Positions 1 to 13,085 of a stretch of 64,000 nucleotides of DNA are shown one piece after another. Below the pieces are notes generated by a model. It did not search any database. It worked only from the letters and a program-made list of their open reading frames with translations, and was not told the origin of the DNA. Position 1 is the first letter of the stretch. Every line of letters starts with the position of its first letter. The translations under genes and the position numbers were made by a program. The DNA comes from Phallusia mammillata (Eukaryota > Chordata > Ascidiacea > Phlebobranchia > Ascidiidae), in contig QLIY01000455.1 in assembly GCA_003260075.1 (NCBI GenBank), positions 51,843 to 115,842 of the forward strand. Reading direction: 5' to 3'.

Positions 1-240
1 GTATAACATTGCAAACGTTTCGATAATTTTCATTGTCATCGTCAGGTAATAGAAAATGTCGATGTGTTGTAATGTTTTACGCTCAGATATTGGCTTGTAT
101 CATCTTTCTGAGAATATTTAGAACCGTGAATTGCGTACTAACTATATTTCATGCTTTTAGAAGTTTGCTTTAGAGAGTCAAACCAATAGTCACATGACTG
201 AAACCAAGTCCTCAAATGGGAGAGAATCTTAACAACTTAC

Positions 241-1548
241 AAATATTTCATTTCGTCTGAGCCTGAAGGACAATTCGGGATCAGATCACAAAACTGAACT
301 CGCAGTCGGCATGTGGGAGGGTTGTAAGGGAGGGGGTCGCAGTGCAAAGAGTGTGTGCAACCACACTCGTCATTCCCTGGAATGAAAATGTATGTATATA
401 TGCATGTATTTTAGGGGGTTAAACGTTTGCTTATTTTGATTTTTACATGCAAAAGTTGTGAAGAAAGTCTTCGTAATTTTAAATTTGTCATATGGTTGGG
501 CAGGTTTTTTTTAAGGTTTGGTTTGGGTGACAGCTAAGTAGTTTTAAGAGACCGCAAGTGTTTCATTTAAATACCAAAAAGAGCCCTTAGTGCATTTACG
601 AATTATATGAAATAATTTTGGGAAACCGCTGGAGAAATTTGAAAAACCCCTTAAAAAAACACTGTGGTTGGGTATACGATATATCCTACAATCAGGATTT
701 AAGGCGGTTAAAACGCTATAATTATAGAGTTTTAACATGCAAATAACCTTCCCCATTAATTGGCTTCACGTGTTTTAGTAACGTACCGTCTGAAAGCCCT
801 ATGTTTTGTTGGAACCGTGATATTATGTATCGTGTTGAGCTCAAATTAAAATTATCAGATATGGCACAGATACATACCGAAGTGGCAATCTATTTCATCA
901 TTGCATACATGCGCTGGTGGGATGTAACATGATACTCTTTGCTGGGTGACTGTTAATCGAGCACACGATCTTCCTGGTAAACCGGCATGTAATGAGGCGT
1001 TATACCGAATCTCGTCACTTCCATCACTAGAAAACAGTCAATGGCTGGGTTAAGAACCACAACACATGCAAGGGTTGGTAGTTGTTTTTCTAAGAAGCAC
1101 ATGCGACATCCTTCGTACAAGGTATTTTTACGTGTAGGTTGAACCACCTTTTGAATAGAGATTCTTGAGTTTTACCTCGACTATTTTTGTGTATTTTTGT
1201 AGCATTTAAACTTTTTGGCTTATATCTGGTTTATACTAGCCTTCAGTAAACTTGTTTTACGAAAAGAAAGACACCATGTTTATACTTGCAATCAGTTCTT
1301 CCGTCGCAAAACTGCAAAATGCTGATGCATTTGGTTTTGTCGTTGCAGTGAAAGTTGATATTGGTCTTGCAGGGTACGGTTGCTAAATACGTCAAAATAC
1401 AATAAAGTGAAAACAAATTAAGTGAAGTTAAATAAACGTTTAACTTGCCTGGCACAGATGAATTACTGCTGGTGATATTGGCGCCGTGGGCAAGAGATAA
1501 GAGACATGCCAACACAAAATTAGCAAAAACATAAGGTTTACACTGCAT
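241..1548 (-). CDS. LDLa-rich GPCR paralogue, 5' part only (runs off the left edge)
   Basis: Four exons are visible: 1449-1548, 1286-1382, 878-1026 and 241-376. The first encodes a start Met and a hydrophobic signal peptide (LACLLSLAHG). The next three encode cysteine-rich LDL-receptor class A modules with the usual CDG..DC..GSDE pattern and an NDECGC segment. Exon phases (1, 2, 1, 2) and the 149-nt third exon match the complete gene at 5319-11396, so this is its tandem paralogue. Intron 1 begins GCAAGT after CAG, a GC donor. No further exon is recognised in 1-240; the remaining modules and the seven-helix domain should lie left of the window. LDLa modules bind calcium and often protein ligands, so this should be a cell-surface receptor ectodomain. 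The ligand is unknown. Confidence 0.8.
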
Positions 1549-2998
1549 TTTAAAGCTATAGCGACTAAAATCTGGAATTATTTATGATGCGCATAAAGAT
1601 CTGTTCTTCTAACTGTCCTTGTATAAATCGACCAAAACAGGCTGGACCCTCCTGGCTTTTCGAAATCATTTTTGACCATAAAAGATCATTTTATACACAA
1701 TGTCAAATACTCTCCAAAAACATTGCCCCAGCAACAGCCACGATACAATCTCGCATTTTCCTGCACATAGGCCTTAAGTCGTACATACACTCACTTTCCA
1801 CCTCAATGCAATTGCCAGTGGAAGCGTGAACCTGTGCTATACGAAAATCCACCCCTTAGTATTTTTACAGTCGCTGTTGCTTTTCAATGACAGTCATAAC
1901 CTTAGTTCTTTTCAAAGTTCTGACAACTGGCGTAAACAGCTTCAAATCTTGTCTTAATAGAACACGATTTAGTTACATGAAAATCATTAAACACTTTCGA
2001 CAAACGTCTGGCAACTAAACCTATCGACTGCCAGGCATCTCTTGTCAACAACCCTGACTAAGTTTTTAGTCGCTACCACCAGCCAGAGGAAAAAGTAATT
2101 TATTTGCTGTCTTTGCTATCCGCTCTGCGACGAACCGTCAGTTATCACTAAAGAATACTTTCACAATGGGTTGAGCGTCACTTACAGTTACCGTGGACAG
2201 ACAGTCCACCTGGGCTATAATAAGGTATGCCCCGCTTAGTTTCGTCCAAGTTTTTAAATTAACCCTGATATTTTGTTGCCTGAAGCGTTAAGCGCTGGTG
2301 CGTAAGTGTGACGACGACTGTAAGGTCCATCGACATTTGAGGATATTCATCCAACAGACCACAACTCATGTCTGTTCCAGTTCAATACAAGGTCGAAACT
2401 GCTTGCACGAAAACCACCTTAAATCACGTAGCTCATGGATAGAATTACGAATGTCCAAACGATAAGCAAGTCCAGGCTGGAATGTTGAAAACTGCTGTGT
2501 CCTTGCCGACCGGTTAAACGCATTTGCTTATATGTTTGGGTGTCGAGTTTAGTTTGCAGAACAGTATCATAATTAAACTCTTATTTGCGCTGGTAAGACA
2601 TTGCGATTGCACTGTCCTTGCTGTTACGTTACGTTATACCCCATGTTTGAGAAGACTTGATTTAACTTGGCCAATTTGGCTGCTTGGTGCATGCAAATTT
2701 AAGTTGTGCCAGTTTGTAAGGACATACAAAACTAATTCGTTGTTGCCACAGAAAAGCCTTGTTGTGACGTCGCGACCTAAAATGTGTGTTGATTAAAGAC
2801 GCAAAACAGTAATAAAAGCATAATACAAACCACACGTATGACGCCAGGGCGCCACTTTACGGTACTTTTATGCAGTTGTATTTTTTCACATGATATGAAA
2901 GTATTATGTTACCACACAACTGAAGTCGCACATGCCTCAATTATTTTATTTTTCTCCAGTGCACTTTATTTTACTGCACAGTTGTTGAAACATTTGAA
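1549..2998. other. Intergenic, no gene recognised
   Basis: This lies upstream of the left GPCR paralogue. The open frames here are short and have no recognisable family features. No RNA gene or promoter element could be supported by eye. Confidence 0.5.
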
Positions 2999-3235
2999 CG
3001 GAACAGAAAAGAGACAAGCAAACAAGTAAATGAACAAGTGAACAATTGAATGAGATTTGTTCTTTTTTACACATCCAATGTCGTATCCTTCAACTACGTA
3101 AACCATGGGGGGGGGGCCGGAACAGAAAAGAGACAAGTAAACAAGTAAATGAACAAGTGAACAATTGAATGAGATTAGTTCTTTTTTACACATCCAATGT
3201 CGTATCCTTCAACTACGTAAACCATGGGGGGGGGG
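2999..3235. repeat. 119-bp direct duplication, each copy ending in a 10-G run
   Basis: Positions 2999-3117 and 3118-3235 are near-identical direct copies. Both end in the same CATGG plus G-run (3107-3116 and 3226-3235). The layout matches the other G/C-run duplications in this window and is probably an assembly join, although a real tandem repeat cannot be excluded. Confidence 0.8.
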
Positions 3236-3529
3236 ATCGTTCTTAGTTTGTTTGCAAATATTTTTTTCTCCAAATTTAATCGACTATTACCACACTCATT
3301 GTCCATATGGAGGTTTATCGCGAGTACGGCTTGTTGTTTACCTCGTTAAAAGCCGAAACTTGCAAATTCTAACACACTTTATCGATTAGGAATTATCCTG
3401 ATTCGCCATTGCCTATTTTTGTTTGTTTCCTGATTGTAAAAGATCGTTCAAGTTGTTGGTACCCGTGTTAAAATTTGCAGGGTCCATTCTACGTCTTTGG
3501 CGCAACACTTCTTTGGTACAATTTAGTTC

Positions 3530-3648
3530 AATTTGCCATCTACATTTTTTGGTGGTGGTCACAGGTCTTACAGGTTTTTTAAAGGGGGCAACAAGGCTCG
3601 AAAGTTACTTTTATGGGGGTCATGGTGCATGAGGGTTGTGAACCACTG
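3530..3648. mobile_element. Fragment of a hAT-type element, right terminus only
   Basis: The sequence GGTTGTGAACCACTG ends at 3648 and is the usual inward end of CAGTGGTT-type hAT elements. It is followed by TTCTAGAT, a possible target-site copy. No matching left terminus was found, so the left boundary is approximate and the element may be truncated. Confidence 0.4.
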
Positions 3649-3947
3649 TTCTAGATACATGTTGTAAGTTTACAATATACGTATAAATACTAAGCAAACC
3701 GAAGGTGGCGAAAGGAAGACATTTACTGTATTCTGAAACCACAACCTTACAAAAACGTGTTTCGTATTTTTAAAAATTTATAGCACTTTCTCTTGAGTAA
3801 ATGACATACAAATCACACCAAAGTAAATGCGGAGAAATTAAAATAGACACCAACACTACTTTCTGTTTGGAGTAGTTTAAATAGTACAATAGCGATAAAA
3901 TATAACAGAAACATGTTGCAAAAAATTATAAACTGCTACTGTTAGAT

Positions 3948-4233
3948 GGTAGAGCTAACACGGTGCCTCCTGGGTGATCCAAAAGTGCCTAATTTTTAAA
4001 ACGGTATATCTCAAAAAATGCTAACGGTTAGGGCTATTAGGATCGGGGTAAGGTATTAGCATTTAAAATTCAATAAAACTAACCCCAAAAATTAGTTACT
4101 AATGTAAAATTTTTAAACATTTGCATCCTAAACCAACCCTCTTTAGCCGCTAAATAAATAATTCAGCTCTTAAATAATTTAAAAATTAAGCACTTTTGGA
4201 TCACCCAGGAGGCACCGTGTTAGTAGCTCTACC
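3948..4233. mobile_element. MITE with about 45-bp terminal inverted repeats and a 9-bp target duplication
   Basis: A 286-bp element begins GGTAGAGCTAACACGGTGCC and ends with its near-perfect reverse complement; the inverted arms run about 45 bp. It is flanked by identical 9-bp copies of CTGTTAGAT (3939-3947 and 4234-4242). Long arms plus a 9-bp duplication suggest a Mutator-like non-autonomous element, but the superfamily is inferred. There is no coding capacity. Its insertion point is the left target-site copy of the element at 4242-4865. Confidence 0.85.
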
Positions 4234-4241
4234 CTGTTAGA

Positions 4242-4865
4242 TAGGGTTGGCCAGACATTACTGTATATAGGAGCCGATACCCGATACTTTGTGCAGTTAT
4301 CGGTACTCGTCCGATGCTTCGGCGATATAGGACTAAAAACCTATACCTTAATAAACTAGTACAACGTGGTTTTGCCTGTCGTTTCAGCCACAATATTTCG
4401 CGAAGAGTCACTTTGAAACCGACATTTGACTCAGTCTCCAGTGCATCACAATGCATCACACAAACGATTTGCCGAATTAGCAAATTTAACTACGCTTCGT
4501 TAATTGGTAATTTATTGTGGTGAAGTAAAAAATACGTTTACAGCGTTTAACACAAAATATGACATTTAGGTTTATTTAGAGTTGCCCAAGGAATTGACTA
4601 ACAAAACTGGCTTGATAATTTTTGATTGCAATTTTTGTTGTTGTGCTGAATGCTGTTACAACATGGAAAAGCCCTGAGTGGAAATTGAACATTTTTTTTA
4701 GTAAATAATGCACTTTTATACACAGTATCGGGTATCGGATCGAAACGCAGTACTTTGTGTGTAAAATACCCCCCCCCCATGCACTTTTATACACAGTATC
4801 GGGTATCGGATCGAAACGCAGTACTTAATTGTGTGTAAAATTTCGGGTAGTGCTATCCAACCCTA
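4242..4865. mobile_element. hAT-like MITE, TAGGGTTGG termini
   Basis: The element begins TAGGGTTGG and ends CCAACCCTA. The flanking 8-mers are CTGTTAGA on the left and CTGTTGGA on the right, one mismatch, which fits an old hAT insertion. The interior is rich in CCGATACCCGATAC-like inverted motifs. A 10-C run at 4769-4778 separates two direct copies of about 49 bp (4708-4756 and 4779-4827), probably an assembly join. No open frame of transposase type is present. Confidence 0.7.
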
Positions 4866-5318
4866 CTGTTGGAAACAAATTGTGATGAAGGCTTCATTAT
4901 ACATATGGTGGTGAATCGCTATTTTAACCACCTTGGCAAGGATAATGTTTCTCTCCATCGTTCTACCTTAGTTGGTTCCTGTTTCATCCCACTCTTGTAG
5001 TGCTGGTAACAGCCACTGCAAAGTATTTTAAGTTGAAAAACAGCTCTTAGAGGACATACAAACTAATCCTATTTTAAGGCTATAAAAGGTCCACTTTCTT
5101 CCAGTTAATTGAGAATAATATATCGTGGAACTTTCCAAGCCGTTTTAGGTAATAAACTAAACTGATTTGTAGAAATCAATGTATAAATAAGGATTTAAAC
5201 ACCCAAATGATACGCAGTTTGTATACAGCAATATTTCGTTCTCATTAAAATTAAGATGAATTTGTGCAAAATTAAATGTCAATTAAAAGAAGCTTTATTA
5301 TCCCTTAATTCTAAACTG

Positions 5319-8300
5319 CTATGGCACAGCTTTATGCATCACGCAGAATGTTTGCCGACCCCAAAGAGATTTACAAGGAAGGAATATTGCAATGATACAA
5401 TTTATCCGCAATATCGGCAATGCTGTATGCAAAATGTCGATTGTATTATAGTTACTTGATATAGATCCCGATCGTTCAGAGTTGGCATTGCCCGCATTAG
5501 AAGTTGTCCAAGACGAAACCGTCTTTCGAACAGGCAACAACTTTTTCCAAATAGTTTCTGGCATATCGGAGTACAAGAATGGGTTGGTTGCACTGTTAAT
5601 CGGAAGAAGTACAATGGCCGTATATGCATAAGCTTCCTTGGTTATTGTGACTCCTGCAGGCATATTTTTTAATTTGTAAAGAAGCTAATCGATAGTAAAC
5701 GAAATGATCGTTTTACCAACCTGCAACGCTTAAAAATGCCATGACGCAAATAGGAATCCAGCAGCAAAAGTTGGTGACCACAATTCGCGTGATCTTTCTC
5801 TGCAGAGCAGGCGATCCATCTCCGCGACCAACTTTCTGGGCTCTTTTTTGTGTTTTCCTTGTCAAGTATAGTAGTGTTTTAAAAAACATACACTGTCATT
5901 ATACTTAAACTTGTACCTGTAGATTGTGATGTAAGCTCCAACCATGTAGATAAAGGAGCAGAAGTTAATAATGATTATCAATAGGGAATATCCCCATGCT
6001 CGGTCGAGAGAGCGATTAGGAAAGAGACGAGGAAGACAGACACCGTGTGCCGAGTAATAACCAAAATAAATGCGGGGAAGAACTCCAGGATAAAGTTTCT
6101 CCACTTCTGCTGTAATAATCGCCCACGTGAAGGCGCTATGGATCAAATACGGTCGATTCGCAAATTAAATTTGGCAGGTTCAAAGCAAAACATCACAACT
6201 ACCTTTGTAGTCCGGTGGTGAAGTTTTTCGTGGTTTGGTCCTGGAAAGTACGTAGTGCCGTTACGAAGTTTTCCACAAACGTTCGGTTCGGAGTTGCCAA
6301 AAATATATTGTCTTTGTATCTATAATGTGCAATGATTAAGCCCAACCGTAAAACTACAAAGTACTTTGAACACCTACGATAAACCAGAAACAAAATAGTC
6401 CCGTTGTGAGAATGAGAGAGGCACAAAAGCAAGGATGAAAGCAAATATCCACGCCACACAAGTGATGATGCCCAAAACCCATGGTCTCTTCCCAGCATGA
6501 AATGGCCTACAGTGGAAACAATAATGATGCCTTTTCAAATGTTATTCTGTTACAAATGTTTTTTGAAATGTCAGTGGTAAGTTGAAAGCAGTAGTTTTTA
6601 AGTGATTTTTGTACATAATAGGGTCGCCGGTTGCCAAATTCACGCACCTTACCTGAAAACAACAAACAATCTAAAGCTGGCCATGATCATGAGAGTAAAA
6701 ACAGAAGCTTCGATGCTAATGACAGCTAGACAGCCGAGTATCGAACATCCGGCGCTTCCTCTCCACTGCACATCCTTCCGACAGTAAACGTTCGCGAACA
6801 CTGTATTAACAATCCCCAAACCCACCAAGTACACCTAAAACACAAACGTTTTGCAATTGCAATTCAGATTAAAACGACACTGCAGATTTTGAACAGGGCT
6901 TGAAACTAAGATTTTAAGTAGGCTATACAACATTTTCTAATTGTACAAAATTATACAGGTGTGGTTTTACCTCGATAAATTAAATGAAATAAACTATCCC
7001 GTCTCTGTAGACATAGCGGTTTGTTTGTTTTTATCAATGGAAGAAAATATCTGAGTTGTGGTTACGGTTATTGTTGTGTTGGTCGAACAAAAAAAAATGT
7101 TTTGAAAAAAAAAATACATTTTCGTGTGAAGAAAAACACTTTTCCATGTGGATATTGACAGGCATTAGTAAATTAAATGTTTTACCCCCAGAAGAAAATC
7201 GGCAACAGCAAGATTCAGCACCAGAATCCTGTTGATAAATTCAACAGCTGACCGCATGGGGGCTGAACTACACATCTCCTTCGTGTTGTGTATGATAACA
7301 CTCAGATTGCCAATAGTAGCACATATTCCTAAATCAAACATGGTTAAGTGCAAAGCAAATAGATTTGACTTTCATTCATTTTGTGTGAACTGAAATAATC
7401 ATTTTGTAAAACGGTGCTCAAATAAGTGGTAACTTAAGATGTATAGTAGGCCAATAGTTGTAGCATATTTTTTTCTGAATGAATTGTTTATCCCTAAATA
7501 AAAACAAACATTCGCTAGCATGGGCCATGTGTAAAAACTTAATTTAAACTTAACAGACTGCAGTTTGACGAAGTGAGTTAAACTTTTAAAACTATAGCCA
7601 ATTTCTTAGGCAATTTTTGTACATTTCCACTGCGTCTTATAGACAACTGGTGTATAAAATTTGAGTTTGTACATTTAAAACAAAACGTTGTTACCTATAA
7701 TCCACAGAAGAACTTGAAGTACGTATGAGCTAATTAAAAATTTGTCGGAGGAAAAAGGACTGGTTGAGCAACTCTGACATTCGTCTTCGCCGTTTTTGCA
7801 CTCCAAAATACCGTTACAAACCTAAGAAAACAACGGGTAAACCAAATGCATCGTGTTTGTACAGTGACTGCAATGGACATACCTCATTTATTATTGAGCA
7901 TAAAGCCACAATTAATAAGAACTTTTACCTTTGTTCTTGGTACGTATTTCGGTAAACCGGAGGGGCAGTAAAAGTGAGTGGTGGAGCTACAGCCCATCTC
8001 ATCGCTTACATCATTGCAGTCAGTAATTTTGTCACATCGAGACGCCAATGGTATGTGAATTGGTAACCCAGATTTTCCATGATCAGCGCAATAAAATCTA
8101 TCAAAAGTCAAAAAATTGTTCCAGAGCAACTTAGCCAAATAACTTCAATAACACGATGCGAAAAAACGCGAATTCAAAAATGCCAGTGTTTCATTTCTAT
8201 ACTCTTGTACTCTACTTGCGATATAATTACTTGTTTTATACCTGTTAGTACAGTTGTACTCGTCAGCGGAAAGGTGCGGAGTCGTACTGTTGCATGTCGG

Positions 8301-11300
8301 AAATCCATCGCACACCTCCTTCCCTTGCAGTCCAGATCCGGAGTTGGGGCAACTAAAAGAAAACACAAATATGTAAAGCTGGGTTTTCACTGTACATCGG
8401 CAGCATATGATAATGTCCTTCATGATCGTAACAACCAACACCTCTAACATCCTATAACCTCCTGAAGTTTCGCTGAAAATGTGCAGGAACTCGTTAAAAA
8501 GAGCGGGTAGTAACTTCGACTGGCCTTTCTCGTTAATTATGTTGCACACAACACGGTTCGGTGTTTAAAACAAAACCTTACACAAATCCATTGGGGTACT
8601 GAACGTAATTGCAGGAGGACACATTTGAGTTCGGGCAAACCGTTTTATTACATTCGTCATCAAGGTCATTGCATTCGATAACGTTGTCACATTTTGTAGC
8701 ATAACCCGGTCTGGCAAAAAGATATGCTGAAAAGGAAATAAAGTTAACATATACACGAAAAATGTTTAACTTTCGTTTGAATTTATACCTCCAACTCGTG
8801 TTGTGCTGTAGCCTGGCCGTAGACATTTGTACATGGAAGAGCAATTCACTTCATCAGACCCATCAGCACAATCTTTGTAATCTGACAAAAAAAACAGGTC
8901 TTGGAGATGTAAATCTCAACAACAACTGGCATGCAAGTTTATTTGTATGCAACAAATCAGTGTTAATACTGCTTGGTGACATTTTTGGCTTTAAAACCGT
9001 TTGTTTTTGCAATGTAATTTGAATTCTCTACGGGATGATTAGTTTCATTATTAAGCCGTATACACAGGACAAAAACTCAAATACTCATACGAAACAAAAC
9101 AAACGTTTTTGAACAAATCTTTGCATTTACTCGAGGTATGACAAATTACATGCCTTATTTTTATATTTTCTTTTATAATGTCACCAAACCATGACGCAAA
9201 ACCATGTTTTGTTAAATCCTTTTTTTCATCACTTACTGTCACAGCGCATGTACTTAGCGACAAACTGTATGCCATCAGCACATAGAAACGTTTGCTGACG
9301 GTTTACTTGACAATTTGACTCGTCCTCCTTATTTGGGCAATCGTACTTCTGATTGCAAACTTGAGTGCGGTTAATGCATTTCAAGGTTTGATTCCCTGTA
9401 TGTGAACACATTACTTGCCCAGTTGTGCAATTTCCACAGTTTTGACCGTCTGAATAAAAACATTTTCTTGGTGCTTAGAAGTTGAATATGGTAAAAAATA
9501 CCAATCGGTAAGTTATGGTTCTAAAATCTAATTGACTGTATTTGTAGTACGATATCTAAAAATAGACTACTTTATTTTGTCAGCTGTCAAAACTTACATT
9601 TGCAAACTTGGTTGCATATTGAAGGACGGTCATTTAAACATAGACATTCGTCAGATAAATCCTGACAATGAAAAATCTTGTCGCAAACCCGTTTCTGGCT
9701 AATAATCGTTGACGAATCAAAGCATCGAAAGCATTTAGCGTTTAGAAATCCTGCAACAATACAGGTGCAGTTGTTTATAGGTTAGTGTTTTCAATCTTTT
9801 GAAAAAACTTGTGGCAAACTAATGGACGACAAAGGTTCACTCCGCAAACCATTAAACCGCGGGTGAAAATGCTAATTGGTGCTATTAGGTTGAGGTTACT
9901 ATCGGCAAAACGGTTAATTCAGCAGAAATGTTTCGTCAAACCGAAATTTTGGTGCCTGACTATGGTTGTTAATTGCCGACTGGTTTGCTATGCGCACTTT
10001 ATATTCTTGGTTTGTGTAAAGAGGGTAAAGTTGCAACGTTTATGTTTGAGGCCTTCAATTACCGGTTGATATGTATCCGTTGCCAGTTGAATTGCAAAAA
10101 CACTCGTCCGTCCCTTCGTTGCAGTCGCTTACTCCGTCACAAACATGAACTTGAGGAAGCATACAATGATTGGTGACGTGTGTTTTGGTAACAGCACACT
10201 GCAGACCGGGTTTTCCGGAGCTAGCAAAGTCAAAATAACAGAACTTTTGAACAACATTCTACTTGTTATGTTGCATGAGTAATTGTTTTTTAATTTTTAC
10301 GTTAGAAGGTAAAAACGTTTCCTTGAACTACGGTTTTAAACAGAAAAGTGGCCCGTGTTAATTTTAAATACGCATAACAAGTATCTTTTTGCACATAATC
10401 AGAAGATAATAAAACAAGTTCTGTCACAGAAAATAAATATCTTACCCATATTTGTATTCGTCTGACCCAGTCCCAGGACAGTCAGGTACAAAATTGCAGA
10501 ATTGAACTCGCAGACGACAAATCTTGGAACTACCTTGCGCAGGGTCGCAGTGGAACGTGTTTATACAACCACACTCATCATTTCCTAAGTAAGAGGTCTT
10601 ATTTTAGTCGAAACTTTTGGCCACTAGATTTAGTAGACCTGATCATAGCTTGATTAAGAAAAACTGCAGCAAACCCAATGGGCTTCACAAAACCTTTTTT
10701 TAGGTTAGCAGCTTCCACAATCAATGAACAACTGATATACTGTAGTTTATCGATCATTTCACTTGAAGGTCCAAAAACTTACATGCGACACATGTTAATT
10801 TTGCGACATTATAGTTTTTAATTTTTATAGTGGGCTCAAACTTTAAACAGCCCAAATTTTCTTGTTAACTTATGCAACATTTTATGATTGCATAAAAGTT
10901 AAAGGCTATTTGTGCAACGATGGGCACTTACCGAAATAGCAATCAATTTCATTATTGCAAACATGTGGCTTGGTTATGTAACAGACTTTCTGTGCATAGG
11001 TGACAGTTAACCTCGAACACGATCTTCCCGGCAAGTTGGCATGGATTGTGGCATTGTACACCACTTCGTCGCTTTTATCACTGATATAACGAATCAAACA
11101 TATTCATTAGTACATCATTTGATTCACCATCGAAAGTACCATGCTTACTTACGTGCAATCGTCAATGCCGTTGCAAAATTGCAAAATGGTCGGACAACTG
11201 CTATTGTCTACGCATTGGAAGTTCACATTGGGTTTGCAATATGTAGCTGTAAGTAATAAGCGGAATAAAAACAACTTATAACTTTTGGTTTCAAGGTATA

Positions 11301-11396
11301 AATACAAAAGCACATACCTGAAGTGTTGGTTGTATTGTTTACGCCTTGCGAAAATCCAAACAAAAGTACAATTAGGTCAAATGTGACTGAATTCAT
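5319..11396 (-). CDS. GPCR with about eleven LDLa modules and a rhodopsin-type seven-helix domain
   Basis: Exons: 11318-11396, 11153-11246, 10932-11080, 10446-10584, 10063-10220, 9598-9750, 9237-9449, 8789-8881, 8582-8726, 8242-8352, 7929-8097, 7695-7821, 7186-7328, 6653-6834, 6378-6506, 5917-6135, 5721-5857 and 5319-5653. The frame closes exactly, giving about 924 aa. A signal peptide is followed by about eleven LDLa-like modules and then directly by seven helices: TM2 NLAVADFLLG, TM4 around CVAWIFAFILAF, an ECL2/TM5 YYSAHGVCLP motif, TM6 IVVTNFCCWIPI and TM7 NPFLY. The YYSAHGVCLP and TM6 signatures are those of relaxin-receptor/GRL101-type class A GPCRs. No leucine-rich repeats are seen between ectodomain and helices. 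The DRY region reads SFRL. A possible extra exon at 6203-6311 would break the frame with the acceptor used here. Confidence 0.85.
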
Positions 11397-11552
11397 TTTC
11401 AACTAACTAGCACTATGCAAAAATAGCTTTAAGCACACAATATAAGTAAGTTATGGCAATATTATTTGCAAATACAAAAAACACATTTAGCCACTTTCTT
11501 AACAAATTTTACTTCTGACACCTACACGCTGTGTTTAGCGTCTCAATGTCCC

Positions 11553-11785
11553 TACCTAAACCAGGGGTTACCGAACGCTCTGGTTCATGTGACATTCAAA
11601 AAAATGGCTTGTAACTTGTCACATGCTGCAAAGTTTCAACAAATATATTATTACTTATATTTAAAAGCGCTTTTTACCACTATAAATCCAAATAACGTAT
11701 AATGTCATAGTCAGAACATGTTCCAAAATCTTTGTGGGCCACTAAATATGCCTACGAAGGCCACTGCAAGTGGAACCATGGGCCT
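11553..11785. mobile_element. Small hAT-like insertion, CAGGGGTTACCG terminus
   Basis: The left end CAGGGGTTACCG resembles the right terminus of the element at 46447-47230. CCTAAACC occurs on both sides (just before 11553 and just after 11780) and could be the 8-bp target duplication. The right terminal repeat is degenerate, so the boundary is approximate. Confidence 0.45.
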
Positions 11786-12659
11786 AAACCGATGCCACAT
11801 AACTCACTTCCCTGTCAGACCGTATTGTCAACATCCTGGTTTGTTGAGGAAGACACTGATAACTATTAGGTTTTCACAAAACATCATTAAGTTCTGTCGT
11901 GCAATATTTTAGAAACATTATTTACAGTAGATCCGTGCAGTATTAATAGTTGTGGTTAGTAAGTCCTTCTGTTGACAAACAAATTTGTCCAAATCCCGGG
12001 AAATATGAAGCTTACATGTTTTTTTAATAAAAAGTTTTTTAGTAACGGATAGGCCCAGTTGTGTGGCCGATCATCATAGTTCCCTACTGTAGGCAAATGC
12101 AATGTCGAGCAACTAAAACAAGAACTCACACCAGACAATAAGGTTGCGAAATACCGCTAGGTTGCGCAAAGAGCATTGAATATATTTGGAATTTGTGCAA
12201 AGTGCTGACGTTTTGGGTGAGGTTTAATAGTAATAATATCAACAGCAAAATCAACCTAAAAACTTAGTTCCTGACGGTTAATTAATTTCTAACCTAGTCT
12301 CACTGCCATATAAATCACTGCGCTCTTACGCCAACTATCACTATCGGAGCAAACTGTTCTGTTGTGAGTTATTTTGTTAGCAGATCTATCCAAATGCAAA
12401 GCCTGCGGTGCGTGTGCGTACAGCATTGGCGTCATGTAATCTCAGTGCATGGATTTTTAAACATATATAATTTGACCACAAATTAGCAATGACCTCACGA
12501 AACGAAGATGAGCGAATCCAGGTTAATGACACTTAGTTCTCAGTTACCCCCAACTTACCGACACTCTTTTCTTAGTGTCACTTTCGAAACGCAGCCAGGC
12601 GACAACAAAGACCAACTATATATAAGCTATTGCTGCCAAAAATAATATAAAAGTTTACA

Positions 12660-12745
12660 GCTCGACAGTATTATTTACCCTGATGAAGGTGACCTGTGTA
12701 GGACGTCGAAACGTCGGAATGTCGGAATAAAAATACAATTTTCCA
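12660..12745. repeat. Retroelement-like tail with ACGTCGAAACGTCGG motif
   Basis: The stretch contains GATGAAGGTGACCTGTGTAG followed by ACGTCGAAACGTCGG and an A-rich AATAAAAATACAA. A second copy of the ACGTCGAAACGTCGG plus TATAAAAATACAA portion lies at 17870-17915. This type of tail is familiar from Penelope-like and other retroelement ends in invertebrates; assignment by eye is tentative. Confidence 0.4.
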
Positions 12746-13033
12746 AAAGCTTTCTCGACGAGAATTTCTCGAAAATCTAAAAAAAAATCAAGTCTCGATT
12801 CTCGAGAAATAAAAAAAAATCTTTGCCATACGCTCGAGTGTGCGCGAGAAATTACGTCACTTATTATAAACAAAAAGTAAATGCGACACCCTTTATTACG
12901 TGTATTTTTCGTTTCATCTCACCCCTAGAGTGCACTGGGCGCATTACTTTCTTCTTTTGCTCCCGAAACAGGGATTTTTAACCTGCGTTGCCACTAAACT
13001 TTCACATTTCCCAGGCAGTAGTCACGCTTGGTT

Positions 13034-13085
<52 letters not shown>

